A program made the translations under genes and the position numbers. A stretch of DNA of 64,000 nt from Silene conica (taxonomy: Eukaryota > Streptophyta > Magnoliopsida > Caryophyllales > Caryophyllaceae): NCBI GenBank assembly GCA_029255685.2, contig CM055312.2, positions 11,246,649 to 11,310,648 of the forward strand, read 5' to 3'. The notes beneath the pieces were generated by a model. That model had not been told where the DNA came from and did no database searches. It saw only the letters and a program-made list of their open reading frames with translations. How positions within the stretch are numbered: position 1 is the stretch's first letter; every line of letters starts with the position of its first letter. Positions 10,594-21,110 of this stretch are shown here, in pieces.

Positions 10594-11262
10594 TGACATT
10601 CTTTTCAAAAGTCAAACTCAGCAATTGACAAGGAAGCAATTGATCAGTTTGCCTGAAAGTGATCAAGTATCTTCTGCTGTGATAGATGTTTGGTGTGAGT
10701 TTCTAAACAGTAGTGAGAGCTTGAGATCACGAGATTCTGCTTGTCGTTTATTTGTGCCACACTCCACACACAGTGTTAGTCTCTCTACCTCTTTTCTATA
10801 ATCCCATTTATACATGGTGTGCACTTATAATCATTACTCACACATGATTCGATTTTTGTTCCAGTGTCTCGACAATGTTGATTTTGCTGCTACCCAATTA
10901 GTAAGTTTTTTTTTATATTTGGTCTTATTATATTCAAGCTTTAAGGTGGACTTGTCTTTTTTATTCATTGCATTTTTATCTGTTGTCTTTCAGATTTTGA
11001 CTCCGATCATCTCTCCCGAATGCCCACCATTCTTGTTTTGTTTTGATTTGAGACCGGAATCTTGCAAATGCCAAGTCATCCATGCTATGAAAGACACACC
11101 TGTTGATTATACTTCTTTTTTAAAAATACGGTACATCTATTTTACCTATTTTTGGACTCGTTCTTACTCCATTACCTTACTAATTGCTCTTTGTAATTAC
11201 TCTTTTGTTCATACAGCAACACAGGCTCACACTAGTACAGAAATGACTTTAGGCATGGACAT

Positions 11263-11446
11263 ATGGCAACGGTCATTAAAAATAACCGTTGCCTATTAGA
11301 AATGGCAACGGTTGTTAACAACAACCGTTGCCAAATATAGAGAAAAAACTCATACGGCAACGGTCCACTAAGAAACCGTTGCCATATGTATTTTTTGTAC
11401 ACAATTAAGGCAACGGTTTTGTATTGACCGTTGCCATTTATTAAAC
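11263..11446 (+). repeat. CACTA left subterminal hairpin cluster
   Basis: Four successive pairs of GGCAACGGT and ACCGTTGCC, each able to form a short hairpin 35-50 bp across. Such subterminal repeats are the presumed transposase-binding sites of CACTA elements. Confidence 0.9.
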
Positions 11447-11459
11447 TAAAATTTGGCGC

Positions 11460-13508
11460 AAAAACATGTAATTTTGGCGCTATGTGCATATTACCTAAAC
11501 GCGTGTTAATTATTACTCGTATTATAAAAGCATCGCATATTTAATTACTTATTAACTATAATACCTTAAACTAAAATATTAATTAAATAAAATATAAATA
11601 CCATATATAATTATATACAGACTACATACCAACCCTAATTATCCCTTCTCTTTCTCGTCGATGTCCATGTCGATGTTCTACCTCCCAAAATCCCCCAAAA
11701 ACAAACTGCTCTTCCTCATCAATTTTTCATTTTACCACCAGAAAAAAGGAAAAATACAAATTTTCGATTCAGATTATCGTTTGTCTCCAGAACTTCAGCT
11801 TCGTAAGTTCTATCACCTCAATCGCAATTTCTTCGATCCCTAATTTTTAGGTATTTTTCTTCATTTTTTCGATTTGTGCTCTTAATTAGCATTTGTTACA
11901 ACCTATTCATGGTATTTAATCTCTTTATGAACAACGATTTGATTTAATTTGATGTTGTTTTTGTTGTTTAATTAACATTGATTGATGCAGATGATGTGTT
12001 TTTTTGGATTTTTGTGAAATTATTGTGATTTAATTCGAAGAAACAAAGATGAGTGACGATCGACGAGTCAATTTCGCAGGTACTCCCAATTTTTTCCTCA
12101 TTTCTCGTTTTGTTTTAAAACATTCAACTATGAATTGGTTATGATTTTGCATGTTTTACTGTGTAATTAGTATTTGGAAGACTTTGTTAACTACGTCTTC
12201 ACCGAGAATTATAGTAAATTGCTTAAATTATGGATTAATTTGGAGGATAATGATGCCGAGTTGAGTGAGGAATTTGTGGTTTATTATTTTTTTTTTGTTT
12301 TTGCGGGAATTTGTGGTTTATTATATAATAAAGCAAAATAGTTCACTAACCCGCTTCTTTTTATCATGGAGTAGGAGTCTTTCGATACAGTTCTAAACAC
12401 GATTTTCATTTTAGATGATTCGAAAATTACCTATTTGTGTCGCGAGTAAGGTTGTTGCTACATTAACTCATCATGCACATCTTACCCCTGATTTGAGAGA
12501 ACCTTGAGAGTTGAGATACAAGGGTAGTGTAACTAGTGTTATGGATTAAGAATTTGTGTATTCGAGAATGATATTTCTGAAATACGATAGTTGGAGAAAC
12601 ATTAGGTTTGATGCACATACAGTGATAAAAGAGAGGGAAAGAAAACGTACTTGCGAGTTACGACCATTTTAACCTTCTATGATTGTACAAGAGATGAATA
12701 GGGTAATTTAAGCCTCTTCTGGCCTTGTAAAAAGATAGAGAAGCGTCTATCAACGGAAAAAAGGCGACCTCCAGGCAGGGCCCTATAACTTAGTCTATTT
12801 TCTTATTCTTTGTCTATGCCCCAAGCTTTATAACTAGAGGAAGAAAAACTTCTAAATGATCATGCTACATCACAGACATCCTAAGCTCTCGATCATATAT
12901 CTGATTCCCGACGTACTACTACTTTTTGTAATTAAAACTCTAATGTACGGCTTAGTACTTTTCTTTAGTTTTTCTGCACTTGGCTTTACCTTTTCCTTCT
13001 ATTATTATATAAATATACATGCAATCAGAGGATCCCCTGTCATATAAAGAATGAGAGGCAATTGCAAGATAATGGAACGTAGAAACATGCCTCTTGAAAA
13101 GACGGTTAATCAAAAATGAATGAGACTAGCCTCTAACCTACTATACCAATCGAAAAGAATCCACAATTTTAATTGTAAAAAGAGCCTGACTTATATTTAT
13201 GGAGTATTCAGTATGATAGGATCATAATATGCTGTCCTATGAGGGATTCTTTATTGAGTCCTACTTTTCTTTGTCTTTAGGGATTTCTTCAGGGGATTTA
13301 ATCCTTTTTAGAAACGTCTCTTCCCCTTTTCAGTAAAGCTCGGAAGAAAGCTCTTCTTCTTTTCCAAGGCGTGCGTAAAGTAAAGGCTTCTGAAGGGCGG
13401 GTCTGGTCTTTTAGATGGTGAATTTCATCATGGTTGGGCCCTTGCTGTTATGGCATGGAATCGATATGCTTTTAACTTGTGATATTTTTTTTGCGACTTT
13501 TCATGCAG
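11460..13508. other. CACTA interior, left part, no recognised gene
   Basis: AT-rich sequence. A possible first coding exon starts at 12050 (ATG, reading MSDDRRVNFAG) before a GT donor at about 12080. Positions about 12690-13430 have a different texture (long non-repetitive moderate-GC stretches such as the segment near 13330-13400) that recalls plant mitochondrial spacer DNA, but I cannot test that here. Confidence 0.4.
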
Positions 13509-13580
13509 GATTTGCAGAAGGGTGCTAAGCTGAATGCTAATGATGGAGAATTTGTGGAGTCTGTTTTGTGTGAACTCTGA
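13509..13580 (+). pseudogene. Captured exon fragment of unknown origin
   Basis: After a TGCAG acceptor, about 23 codons (DLQKGAKLNANDGEF and on) are open to a TGA at 13578-13580. I do not recognise the product. It lies just upstream of the D27-like exons and may belong to the same captured transcript. Confidence 0.35.
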
Positions 13581-13691
13581 ATGTTCAAATGACAGTAGAG
13601 TAAAAGTCTGTTGGCTTGTTATTTTCTGTAAATATTGGTAAACCATTGATTTAGACGAAAGAGTACGTATTAAGCGAGCCATTTGGTGCAG

Positions 13692-14680
13692 GTTAATGAC
13701 CAAAAGTTGGGACCGAGGCCGGAATACAAACCCACTTGGCTTGACGATTTCTTCCTTGATTCTTTTAGGCAAAAGCTATCTAGTAGAGGTAACAAACTAA
13801 CAATTTGTAAGGATTCATAATTCTCGACACCATTTTAATTATGTTTAATGATCGTGTCGTATGATTGAATAATAATAATAACAGGAGGTTGGATGGGAAT
13901 CAGAGAAAGAAGGATATGATGGGTTGATTGAACTTGCAAATGGTCTTTTGGTCGGACGAAGTAAAGAAAAAGCCAGTTAAGTTGCGGTATGTATGTCGTC
14001 TATATGTCTACGCATAATTCTATTATACAATCCTTTCAGAAAAACCACGGGAAAAAACGGTCGCACAAGAGATTTGTTTATTTATTTGCATCAATGTTCG
14101 TCATTGTAGCATAAATTCTTGTTTAATTTCAGTATCTAATCATTCAATCATTCATTTAAAACAAATTCTCGTATAAGAGGCGACCGTAACATATAAAACT
14201 AGTCAAATACATACAACATAGCTTGTTAATGTACTACGTGGTAGACTCGTAGTTTATTGTTTGACTTGTGAGTAGTTGTACAACCATGTACTATACCGTG
14301 GTTTTTGCTTAAGACGTTAGTTTTTCACTGGCTATGATAGGTAAGGATACTCAAGTCGTTATTCCCACCATTTCTACTTGACCTTTACCGAACACTAGTA
14401 ACCCCAATCAGTGGAGGAAAGATCGCTGTCGTCATGGTCAGTAGGTCGTTCTCAGCTCGTACTAATCCAATGACTCGTAATAGTTGAGCAATTAAGACCA
14501 ATATCTAGTTACTGAATATTGATCCTGAATTCCTGATGTCTTTGATTTGATGATTTTAAAGCCAGAGTAACGACATTCACATGTAGGTGTTCGTCGAGAG
14601 ATGCAAATATTTGGAGGAAAGCAAATGTGTAGGAGTTTGTGTCAATACATGTAAACTTCCAACACAAGTCAGTAAACGAC
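13692..14680 (+). pseudogene. Captured D27-like (DUF4033, beta-carotene isomerase family) fragments in CACTA
   Basis: Three exon-like pieces separated by introns. 13692-13788 encodes PTWLDDFFLDSFRQKL, about 13885-13983 encodes GYDGLIELANGLLVGRSKE, and 14587 on encodes ERCKYLEESKCVGVCVNTCK followed by LPTQ. The last block, with its CVGVCVNTCK cysteines, is the signature of D27-like proteins. DWARF27 isomerises all-trans to 9-cis-beta-carotene at the start of strigolactone synthesis in plastids (family knowledge). N-terminal transit peptide and C-terminal parts are missing and internal stops follow each piece, so it cannot make a working enzyme. It is a transduplicated gene fragment. Confidence 0.75.
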
Positions 14681-14909
14681 ACCTCCATTAATGAACCATT
14701 ATTCTGAGGATCAGCTTGTCTGGCAGATCACTCCACAGTTGCAGAAGGACACATAAGTTGTTTTGTCCTTAACCAATCAATATCAGAACTTGGTATACTG
14801 GTTTAATATTTGTTGCGTATTCTGGCCCTGACATCATGGTTAATTCCACTTGTATGTAGTTGCTCTATGGTGATAGTTGAATAAACAATGTATTTATGCT
14901 CACTTACAG

Positions 14910-15056
14910 GTCTACGAATATGATCCAGTTCTCGAAGCATTCAAAGTTATGAGGTTAAAGAGTGTAGGAGGGATACCACTGGTAGAGCGTGATGGAGAAG
15001 CTATCGGCAATATTAGCATTCGAGATATTCACACTTTGTATATTCATGTTGATTAA
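14910..15056 (+). pseudogene. Captured CBS-domain fragment (SnRK1 gamma-subunit-like) in CACTA
   Basis: After the acceptor TTACAG, 48 codons are open to a TAA at 15054-15056. The residues DPVLEAFKVMR, GGIPLVERDGEAIGNISIRD and IHTLYI form half of a CBS pair, most like plant SnRK1 gamma subunits (KING1/PV42 type), which bind adenine nucleotides and regulate the kinase (family knowledge). Only this exon is present. A second donor locus captured in the same element as the D27-like piece is the simplest reading. Confidence 0.6.
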
Positions 15057-15162
15057 TGGGCAATTGTATGTTAAACATTGAAATTAATTATTATTTTAAT
15101 AAAAAGTTCTACATTCATTAGAATAATATTATTGATTTTTTTTTTAAAATTTTAATTGAGAA

Positions 15163-15447
15163 ATAGCAACGGTCGCTAAAATAGAACCGTTGCCTTTATT
15201 ATACTTAAGGCAACGGTTAATGTTAACAGCCGTTGCCTTTATTGTACATAAGGCAACGGTTGTTGTGGGTAACCGTTGCCAAAAAACAACTTTTGGCAAC
15301 GGTTCCTACTAGCAACCGTTGCCAAAAATAACATTTGGCAACGGTTAATAACCGTTGCCATAGGTGATTGTTTAAGGCAACGCCCCGATTTACAACGGTC
15401 GGGTAACCGTTGCCAAATGTACTTTTTGACCGTTGCCAAATGCACTT
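15163..15447 (-). repeat. CACTA right subterminal hairpin cluster
   Basis: At least six GGCAACGGT/ACCGTTGCC pairs, denser than on the left, ending next to the right TIR. One unit near 15375-15410 is diverged (GGCAACGCCCCG). Confidence 0.9.
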
Positions 15448-17559
15448 TCTGTACTAGTGTCATCAACCTTCTTCAATCAAAGTTGCCAGCAGTGACAAGT
15501 ATTGCTTCAATGACGATTCCAGAAGTGTTTATCCCAAAATCAAATCTGAAATCCTCACAAATTGATAATGGCCTCTATCTGCTGAACATAATGGAGAATT
15601 ACAAAGGGAGCAAAAATAATTCTGTAATAACCATAAATACTGTAAGATTGCTTTTCAACATCTAATTTAATTTCTATACAATTGCCACAACTTTATTTCC
15701 TAGTTTTTCTGAAACCCATTTTGTTTGCATCAATAGGAAACTCAGCGCAAGCGTTTTGCATTGCGGGTGTGCTATCATATTGTTAAATGTTCTGTTAATC
15801 TGTCCAAAAAAATAGTCACAAAAGATGCACTAGAATCGAGTTCCTCTATGACACCACCTTTTACTGAGAAGGAATTGGTGGCTTGTGTTGGGAGAAGAGC
15901 AATCGCAAACAAATTGTAATGTCACACTTTTTCTTTGATTTCTTTAATTATGTTTTTTTAAATTGTGTGAGATATATTGACTAATTGCATTTTGTTCAAT
16001 AATTAAGTGAGGTTCTGGTGTCCACTCCGTGTATGGAAGTCACTAGAGATGCTTTGCAGACCCTTACATCGCGTGGCCTTATTATGGATCAGGTAAGTAT
16101 TATATTCCCATTCCTGACCATGTTTCTTTTTTTACATGGTTCCTTATTTGGTGGATCTCAGACCTTATTCTGTGAATCTTAGAGGTTTTTTTGTGAAACT
16201 TGATGGTGATTTCGTGAAAGTGGATGCTTCATTTTGTGCACGTTTTATCTGTAGATCATTGATATTGTTGGGATTAAGCGCACACTTGGTAAACCAAATG
16301 TGATTTACTTGCCAACGACAGTATATGTGAGCTTCAAATCCTTCAGATGTTGATATTCAAGTGTTTTTCATTCTGAAAGTTGCTCATCCAGAGACTAAAA
16401 TTACCTTTTTTGTGTCATTCAGGGTCTTAATGCAGATACTAACCCAGAGATTTGGGGTCAATATATACAGTCCTCATACACTCCAGCAGATGGTAGCCAG
16501 ATTGATTTGGTTAGATCCTTCAGTTCTGCTATTCATTTTGTTATTTATTTACTGTCATTCATGTGTGTTTTTTGATTGATTATTCCCATACATTTACTAT
16601 CTCAGGTTTTTATCCCTTTGCATAACGACAAATTGAAGCATTGGTGGGCTTGTATTTGCGACATAAAGAAGCAAAAAAATTACATCCTTGACTCATCCAT
16701 GGATATAAAAGTGGATAAAGAAAACAACAAGGCCATGAACATTGTATGATTTTTTTTCCAAAATATTGTAGAGTTTTTGTTTTAGTATACCGTAAAATAT
16801 ATTTTTGATCTTTTATTGTCCTTTTCTTCTCAGTTGTACAATGTTGCAACTATTTTGGGAGAGTCGTACAAATGTTTGAAGAACATGCACATGCATGATT
16901 TTGTCAATCTCGAAGTCACTCAACAAAAAACGGGGTGCGTAGTTTGACTTGTTTTGTTAAACTTAGTCCGTGATCATTTGTTGAATCTCAGACCTTGTTC
17001 AGTGAATCTCAGACCTTATTATTTGAAACTTTGTTACACTCATAAGTGCTTATATGTTTTTATGTCTAGTTATGATTGTGGAGTCTTTCTGCTAAAGTGG
17101 GTGAGTGCATTGGAAGATCAGAGTTTATGAACGAACAGTGACTATTTTGAGGTGAGTTCATTACTATATGAAAATAAAGCCGTGCATTCCACGAATATTA
17201 GCATGAATACACTAATTTAATATACGTCACTCTATGCAGGGTTTGGTAGATTATCGAAAGTCGATCATGTTGGAACTTCTTATGTGGAATGAGAATACTG
17301 TCAGGTCTTACTTTGTGGATCTACACATGAAAGTTTTAAATTCTTAATTCCTTGGCTGAATATATTGTAATATGTATATTTTGTACTTGTGTTTGGTTTT
17401 ATAGGTCTTCCCTTGTTAAACCGAAAAAGCAAAAAAGCAAAAAATGAAGCTAAAGCATGTCAATTGAAGGACTTTTTTGTGAATGAATTGTATCTGATTC
17501 TCATGTTGTTGGGGACCATGCTGTTTGGGATAATTTCCCTTCCCACGTTGGTGAAATCG

Positions 17560-17680
17560 ACGTTGTCAATCTTGAAGTTTCCTCAACAAAAAACAAGGTG
17601 TGTAGTTTTGTTAAACTTAGTCAGTCATCATTTGGTGAGTCTCAGACCTTATTCAGTGAATCTCGGCACTTAGCATTCAC
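17560..17680 (+). repeat. Diverged duplicate of an Ulp1 exon end and intron
   Basis: GTCAATCTTGAAGTTTCCTC and the following CAACAAAAAACAAGGTGTGT plus intron sequence resemble 16900-17020 of the same gene (GTCAATCTCGAAGTCACTCA, CAACAAAAAACGGGGTGCGT, then TTGTTAAACTTAGTC). A short internal duplication of the exon carrying the catalytic Gln is the likely explanation. It lacks the Cys exon and is not functional. Confidence 0.6.
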
Positions 17681-17907
17681 CAAAAACTGCTTCTAGTTTC
17701 ACAAGTTAAGCTTCTAGTTTCACAATTTATGAGCTTAGGTTTCACAATATAAGAAAACTTATTCTGTGAATGTCAGGTGTTCTTCTGTGAATCTAGAATC
17801 TTAACTTGTGAAACTAAACCCTTAATCTGTGAATCTGGAGATTTGATGGATTTTATGTCTTTATATAGTTATATTGCTTCTCATTGCTTGATTTTAACTC
17901 CACTTGT

Positions 17908-18010
17908 AGATGATGAAAACGATGAAAACGAGATGGTCGAGTCATTGCAACTGGACTTCGACATTGTTAAGGCCGCAACAAATAATTTTTCGAAATTGTG
18001 GACAAGGTGA
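17908..18010 (+). pseudogene. Short receptor-like-kinase fragment inside the MULE
   Basis: After the acceptor TTGTAG, the sequence reads DDENDENEMVESLQLDFDIV then KAATNNFSK. The (F/L)DFD-x-(I/V)-KAATNNFS motif is the hallmark of the segment preceding the kinase domain in cysteine-rich and related receptor-like kinases. The match ends within 40 residues and no kinase domain follows. Probably a captured exon end. It lies just downstream of the Ulp1-like gene. Confidence 0.5.
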
Positions 18011-18688
18011 AAAGGAATTCCAGTCAGAAGAACTTGGTGAAATGTGTTTTTGTTGTGATGTTTTTGTTGCTGTAAATTGACATTGTATATTTTGAAGTTG
18101 TAATATAGCCATCTAGTTTCACAAAATAAGCATATAGCCATCTAGTTTCACAAAATATATTTCTTGCAGTTGTCTACCGCCCCGAAGGGAAAAATTGCTG
18201 GAAAGAAAACCGAGGAAGCGAGCACGTAAGTGATCTCGTGATCTTCGCTTTCTCCTGTCATCTTCTATAGCCTTTATGTTGACATGTTTATAGTTTCTAT
18301 TGTCTCAGTCAACATAATTTTACGCGTTGCAAGCTTCACACTTGAATCCTTTTTTTAAAATATATTTTTCATTACTGGACTCATGCCTAAGCGGGGCTCG
18401 AATGATGATACATCTTAGTTGAACCCAAATTATTTTGCAACCAGTTTGTTAAGCCACAACTACCTCAAAATTAAATGCTCCAACCTGTCACCTAACCACA
18501 ACTACCTCAAAATTAAATGCTTCACAACCATAAAAAGTAGTACACGTAGTAAGCAAGTGCACTATATAAGAGAAGGGAACTTGATATCATCAAACACCCT
18601 ATTCCAATATACAACCATTTACACTACAAATACATATATAGTCTTCTTGTTTCAGAGTTTAGGTTTTTTTCTTATCATCAAACTCCTT
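18011..18688. other. MULE spacer between convergent genes, no gene seen
   Basis: Contains two TTTCAC units (about 18110-18150), a short duplication of CCACAACTACCTCAAAATTA (18458 and 18500), and AT-rich sequence. I see no supported coding region. Confidence 0.4.
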
Positions 18689-18777
18689 AGCCATGACCAT
18701 CCACGGTGATTGATCACTGCCGTCTCTTGTCGCTATCTTGAGATGGTAGTGATCAATCACCTTGGATGGTCATAGCT
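18689..18777. repeat. 33-bp-stem hairpin between convergent MULE genes
   Basis: Arms 18689-18721 and 18745-18777 are complementary at 30 of 33 positions (TGACCATCCA ... GGTGATTGATCACT core) around a 23-nt loop. It sits between the 3' ends of the Ulp1-like gene (plus) and the transposase gene (minus). It may be a terminator-like or small-RNA-generating foldback, or the relic of a tiny inverted-repeat element. Confidence 0.75.
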
Positions 18778-18839
18778 GGGGATTTTTCATGCATGTAATG
18801 GTAATTTATGACAACAGGTATTTATGACAGATATTTCAA

Positions 18840-19060
18840 TAAAAACTGCTTCTAGTTTCACAAGTAACGCTTTTAGTTTCACAATTTATGACAACAGGTT
18901 TCACAATATAAGAAAACTTATTCTTCTGTGAATGTCAGGTCTTCTTCTGTGAATCTAGAAGCCTATATTGTGAAACTAAGCATGTAATCTGTGAAACTAA
19001 GCCCCTAGTTTCACAGTATAAGCCCCTAATTTCACAGTATAAGCCCCTAGTTTCACAGTC
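18840..19060. repeat. TTTCAC array 3' of the transposase gene
   Basis: Units in both orientations, ending with several copies of CCCCTAGTTTCACAGTATAAG immediately before the transposase stop codon at 19111-19113. Confidence 0.8.
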
Positions 19061-19279
19061 TATAAAACCTAAACTACTTCCCCGCATCACGGACCCAAAT
19101 ATAAAGAAAACTATACATCTTCGTCTTCCTCATCTTCTTCTTCTTCTTCTTCTTCTTCTTCTTTTTCTTCTTCTTCTTCTGTTGTATCTCCCTGAAAGAA
19201 AATGAAACATTAAAATAAATACTGTTGAGACGTAACTTGCATTGCTTAAGTAATAAAAATTATACTTAAAAATAAAATC

Positions 19280-19460
19280 AACAATATAAGCCCCTAGTTT
19301 CACAATATAAGCCCCTAGTTTCACAGTTTAAGGCCTAGGATTCACAATATTATAAACAACCTAAAATCAGCCCTTTATCAACAGGTTTCACAGTATAAGC
19401 CCTTAGTTTCACAGTATAAGCCCCTAGTTTCACAGTATAAGCCCCTAGTTTCACAGTATA
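19280..19460 (+). repeat. TTTCAC array in the last transposase intron
   Basis: Perfect 21-bp units CCCTAGTTTCACAGTATAAG. Because 21 is a multiple of 3, unspliced readthrough of exon 3 on the minus strand translates it as VKLGAYT heptads. Confidence 0.9.
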
Positions 19461-20769
19461 ATAAACATGAATAAAAAAAAAATCAAGTAAAGGAATAATA
19501 CATACTTGATTCTCAGGAGGATGCTCTTCAAAATCATATGGACAATTTCTTTTATCATGGTGTGACATTCGTTTACAATTAGCACACAACCTTTTTGGTT
19601 TTTTTGCTTTTATGATTGCCTTATTTTTGCTACTGACCAGCCGCTTCCCGCTACCCTTGTTCTTAGAGAACTTAGGTGGTAAGACCTTTCCTTCTTTTGG
19701 AGCCTTGCAGTTTAGAAGGATTTCCAATTCTTGTTCTTTTGTCAAAGCCTTTGGGTTTGGCTCCAACTTCTCTCGGAATTCTTTTACAAGTTTAGCAAAT
19801 TCTCTCACATCAGACTCTTTTTTTCTTTTGAGGATCCCCACAGTTGCATAAATCTCAGACCACAACCGAGACATTCCAAATTTCGGGCTACTAGTAGGAT
19901 TGTAGTTGTCCAAAAGATTTCCATTCGAATCATAAATAGGGTTTCTTAGTGCATTCTTACTCCACCTACCCAAAATGTATTTCTCAGGTATTTCCTTAGT
20001 TTTACCCGAGCAAACCCAAATGATGTGATAACATAGAATACCTCTCCGTTCAAATAGTTTACAGGAACATCTCACGTCCATTGTTCCTTTATTGTACTCA
20101 ACTGCGTAGCTCTTTTTCTTGATCGCGTCTTCAACTATCAAAATCTCAGAGTTAGTTACAGGATCTGGTGGGGTGTATCCACCCACACTACACCCATTTA
20201 TCGAGCCCTTAACCTCATTTTGAAAGTCATAGAAGACTTCATGTGTATATACTCTCGCTCCATGGGCTTCCCAGTTTGAACGATATAAGGTTTCAGGCAT
20301 TGAATTATCACTCTGTGCTTCAAGAAGTTTTAGAGCATGCCTTTGTTGGTCGATGGCACTCTCAAACCTCAACCAAGGTCCCATATTTATTCTCAAATCT
20401 TTTAAAAAAACTATTAGCACTCTCTGATCTCTGTGTGGTTCTTAAAATGTTACCCATCGGAACATTTCTGAAATACGCTGGTATCCATTTGTGTCTTTCA
20501 GCAAACTTTCCACTCAACCATATATTATCCTCTAACGAGAATTCTGTGATGACCTTAACCCAATTCTCCTCAAATTCCTCAGGTTCCATATCATTGCTCC
20601 AAACAACATTGTTCAGACGTGATAAGAATTCAGAGTCTTTGCAAATTGTGCTCCCAACCTTGTCTGTTACTTTTTTCATAATGTGTCACATGCAAAACCG
20701 ATGTCTTGCTGTTTTGAACACAACTGCATGTAACAAAATAAGATTACTCAAAAAAATCATCCTCATTTA

Positions 20770-21110
20770 TCAACAGGTTTCACAAATATAGACTTGTAGT
20801 TTCACAGAATACGAATCCAGTTTCACAAGTTAAGCTTTTAGTTTCACAAGTTATGAACTCAAAAAATCAGGATCTTTTATCAACAGGTTTCACAATATAG
20901 CCATCTAGTTTCACAAAATAAGGATCTAGTTTCACTGCCTAAGCTTCTAGTTTCACAAGTTAAGAATTCAAAAAATCAGGCTGATTTTTCAACAGGTTTC
21001 ACAATATGGCCTTCTAGATTCACAGTATAAGGATCTAGTTTCACTTCATAAGCATGTAGTTTCACAGTTTTTGCATCTTCAGCTTCAAGTTTCACAAGTT
21101 AAGAAAACTA
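20770..21110 (+). repeat. TTTCAC array in transposase intron 2
   Basis: Plus-strand TTTCAC units plus the longer unit with AACAGGTTTCACAATAT and AAAAAATCAGG, as in block 1 at the opposite end of the MULE. The whole intron (20724-21137) is array. Confidence 0.85.

Larger units (their letters stand above)
11230..15459. mobile_element. Non-autonomous CACTA element with captured gene pieces
   Basis: Perfect terminal inverted repeats CACTAGTACAGAAA at 11230 and, reversed, ending at 15459. The 3-bp target duplication TCA lies at 11227-11229 and 15460-15462. Length is 4,230 bp. Subterminal regions contain clustered GGCAACGGT / ACCGTTGCC hairpins. No transposase was found; the interior holds fragments of host genes with introns. 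It sits in an exon of the MULE's Ulp1-like gene, so it is younger than the MULE and moved by transposase supplied in trans (family knowledge). Confidence 0.95.
7929..17420 (+). pseudogene. Ulp1-like cysteine protease (C48) gene of the MULE, broken
   Basis: A multi-exon gene. The first exon (ATG at 7929, or 7953 if AACAG is a splice acceptor) encodes a basic N terminus and a mobile-domain-like region, then an acidic Glu/Pro-rich linker with tandem NEENVETA-type and EPEPEPE-type repeats, to a donor near 9985. Exons I can place by GT-AG and frame: 10594-10775, about 10864-10899, 10994-11148, 11218-11229 continuing at 15463-15641, 15737-15915, 16012-16092, 16255-16326, 16423-16509, 16606-16743, 16834-16934, 17070-17151, 17240-17304 and 17405 on. 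Catalytic residues: His in KHWWA, Asp in YILDSS, Gln in QQKTG and Cys in YDCG. Ulp1 proteases cleave SUMO from targets (family knowledge). Defects: a frameshift near 8800-8865, the CACTA insertion inside an exon, and an in-frame TGA at 17128-17130. Confidence 0.8.

Noticed and set aside
18361-18520. tRNA- or snoRNA-like segment
   Set aside because: No cloverleaf, no A/B boxes or C/D boxes in the right arrangement found by eye.
19130-19200. Arg-rich ORF (opposite reading of GAA repeats) as a separate gene
   Set aside because: It is the alternative frame of transposase exon 4, which encodes the Glu-rich tail, supported by the in-phase splice site.
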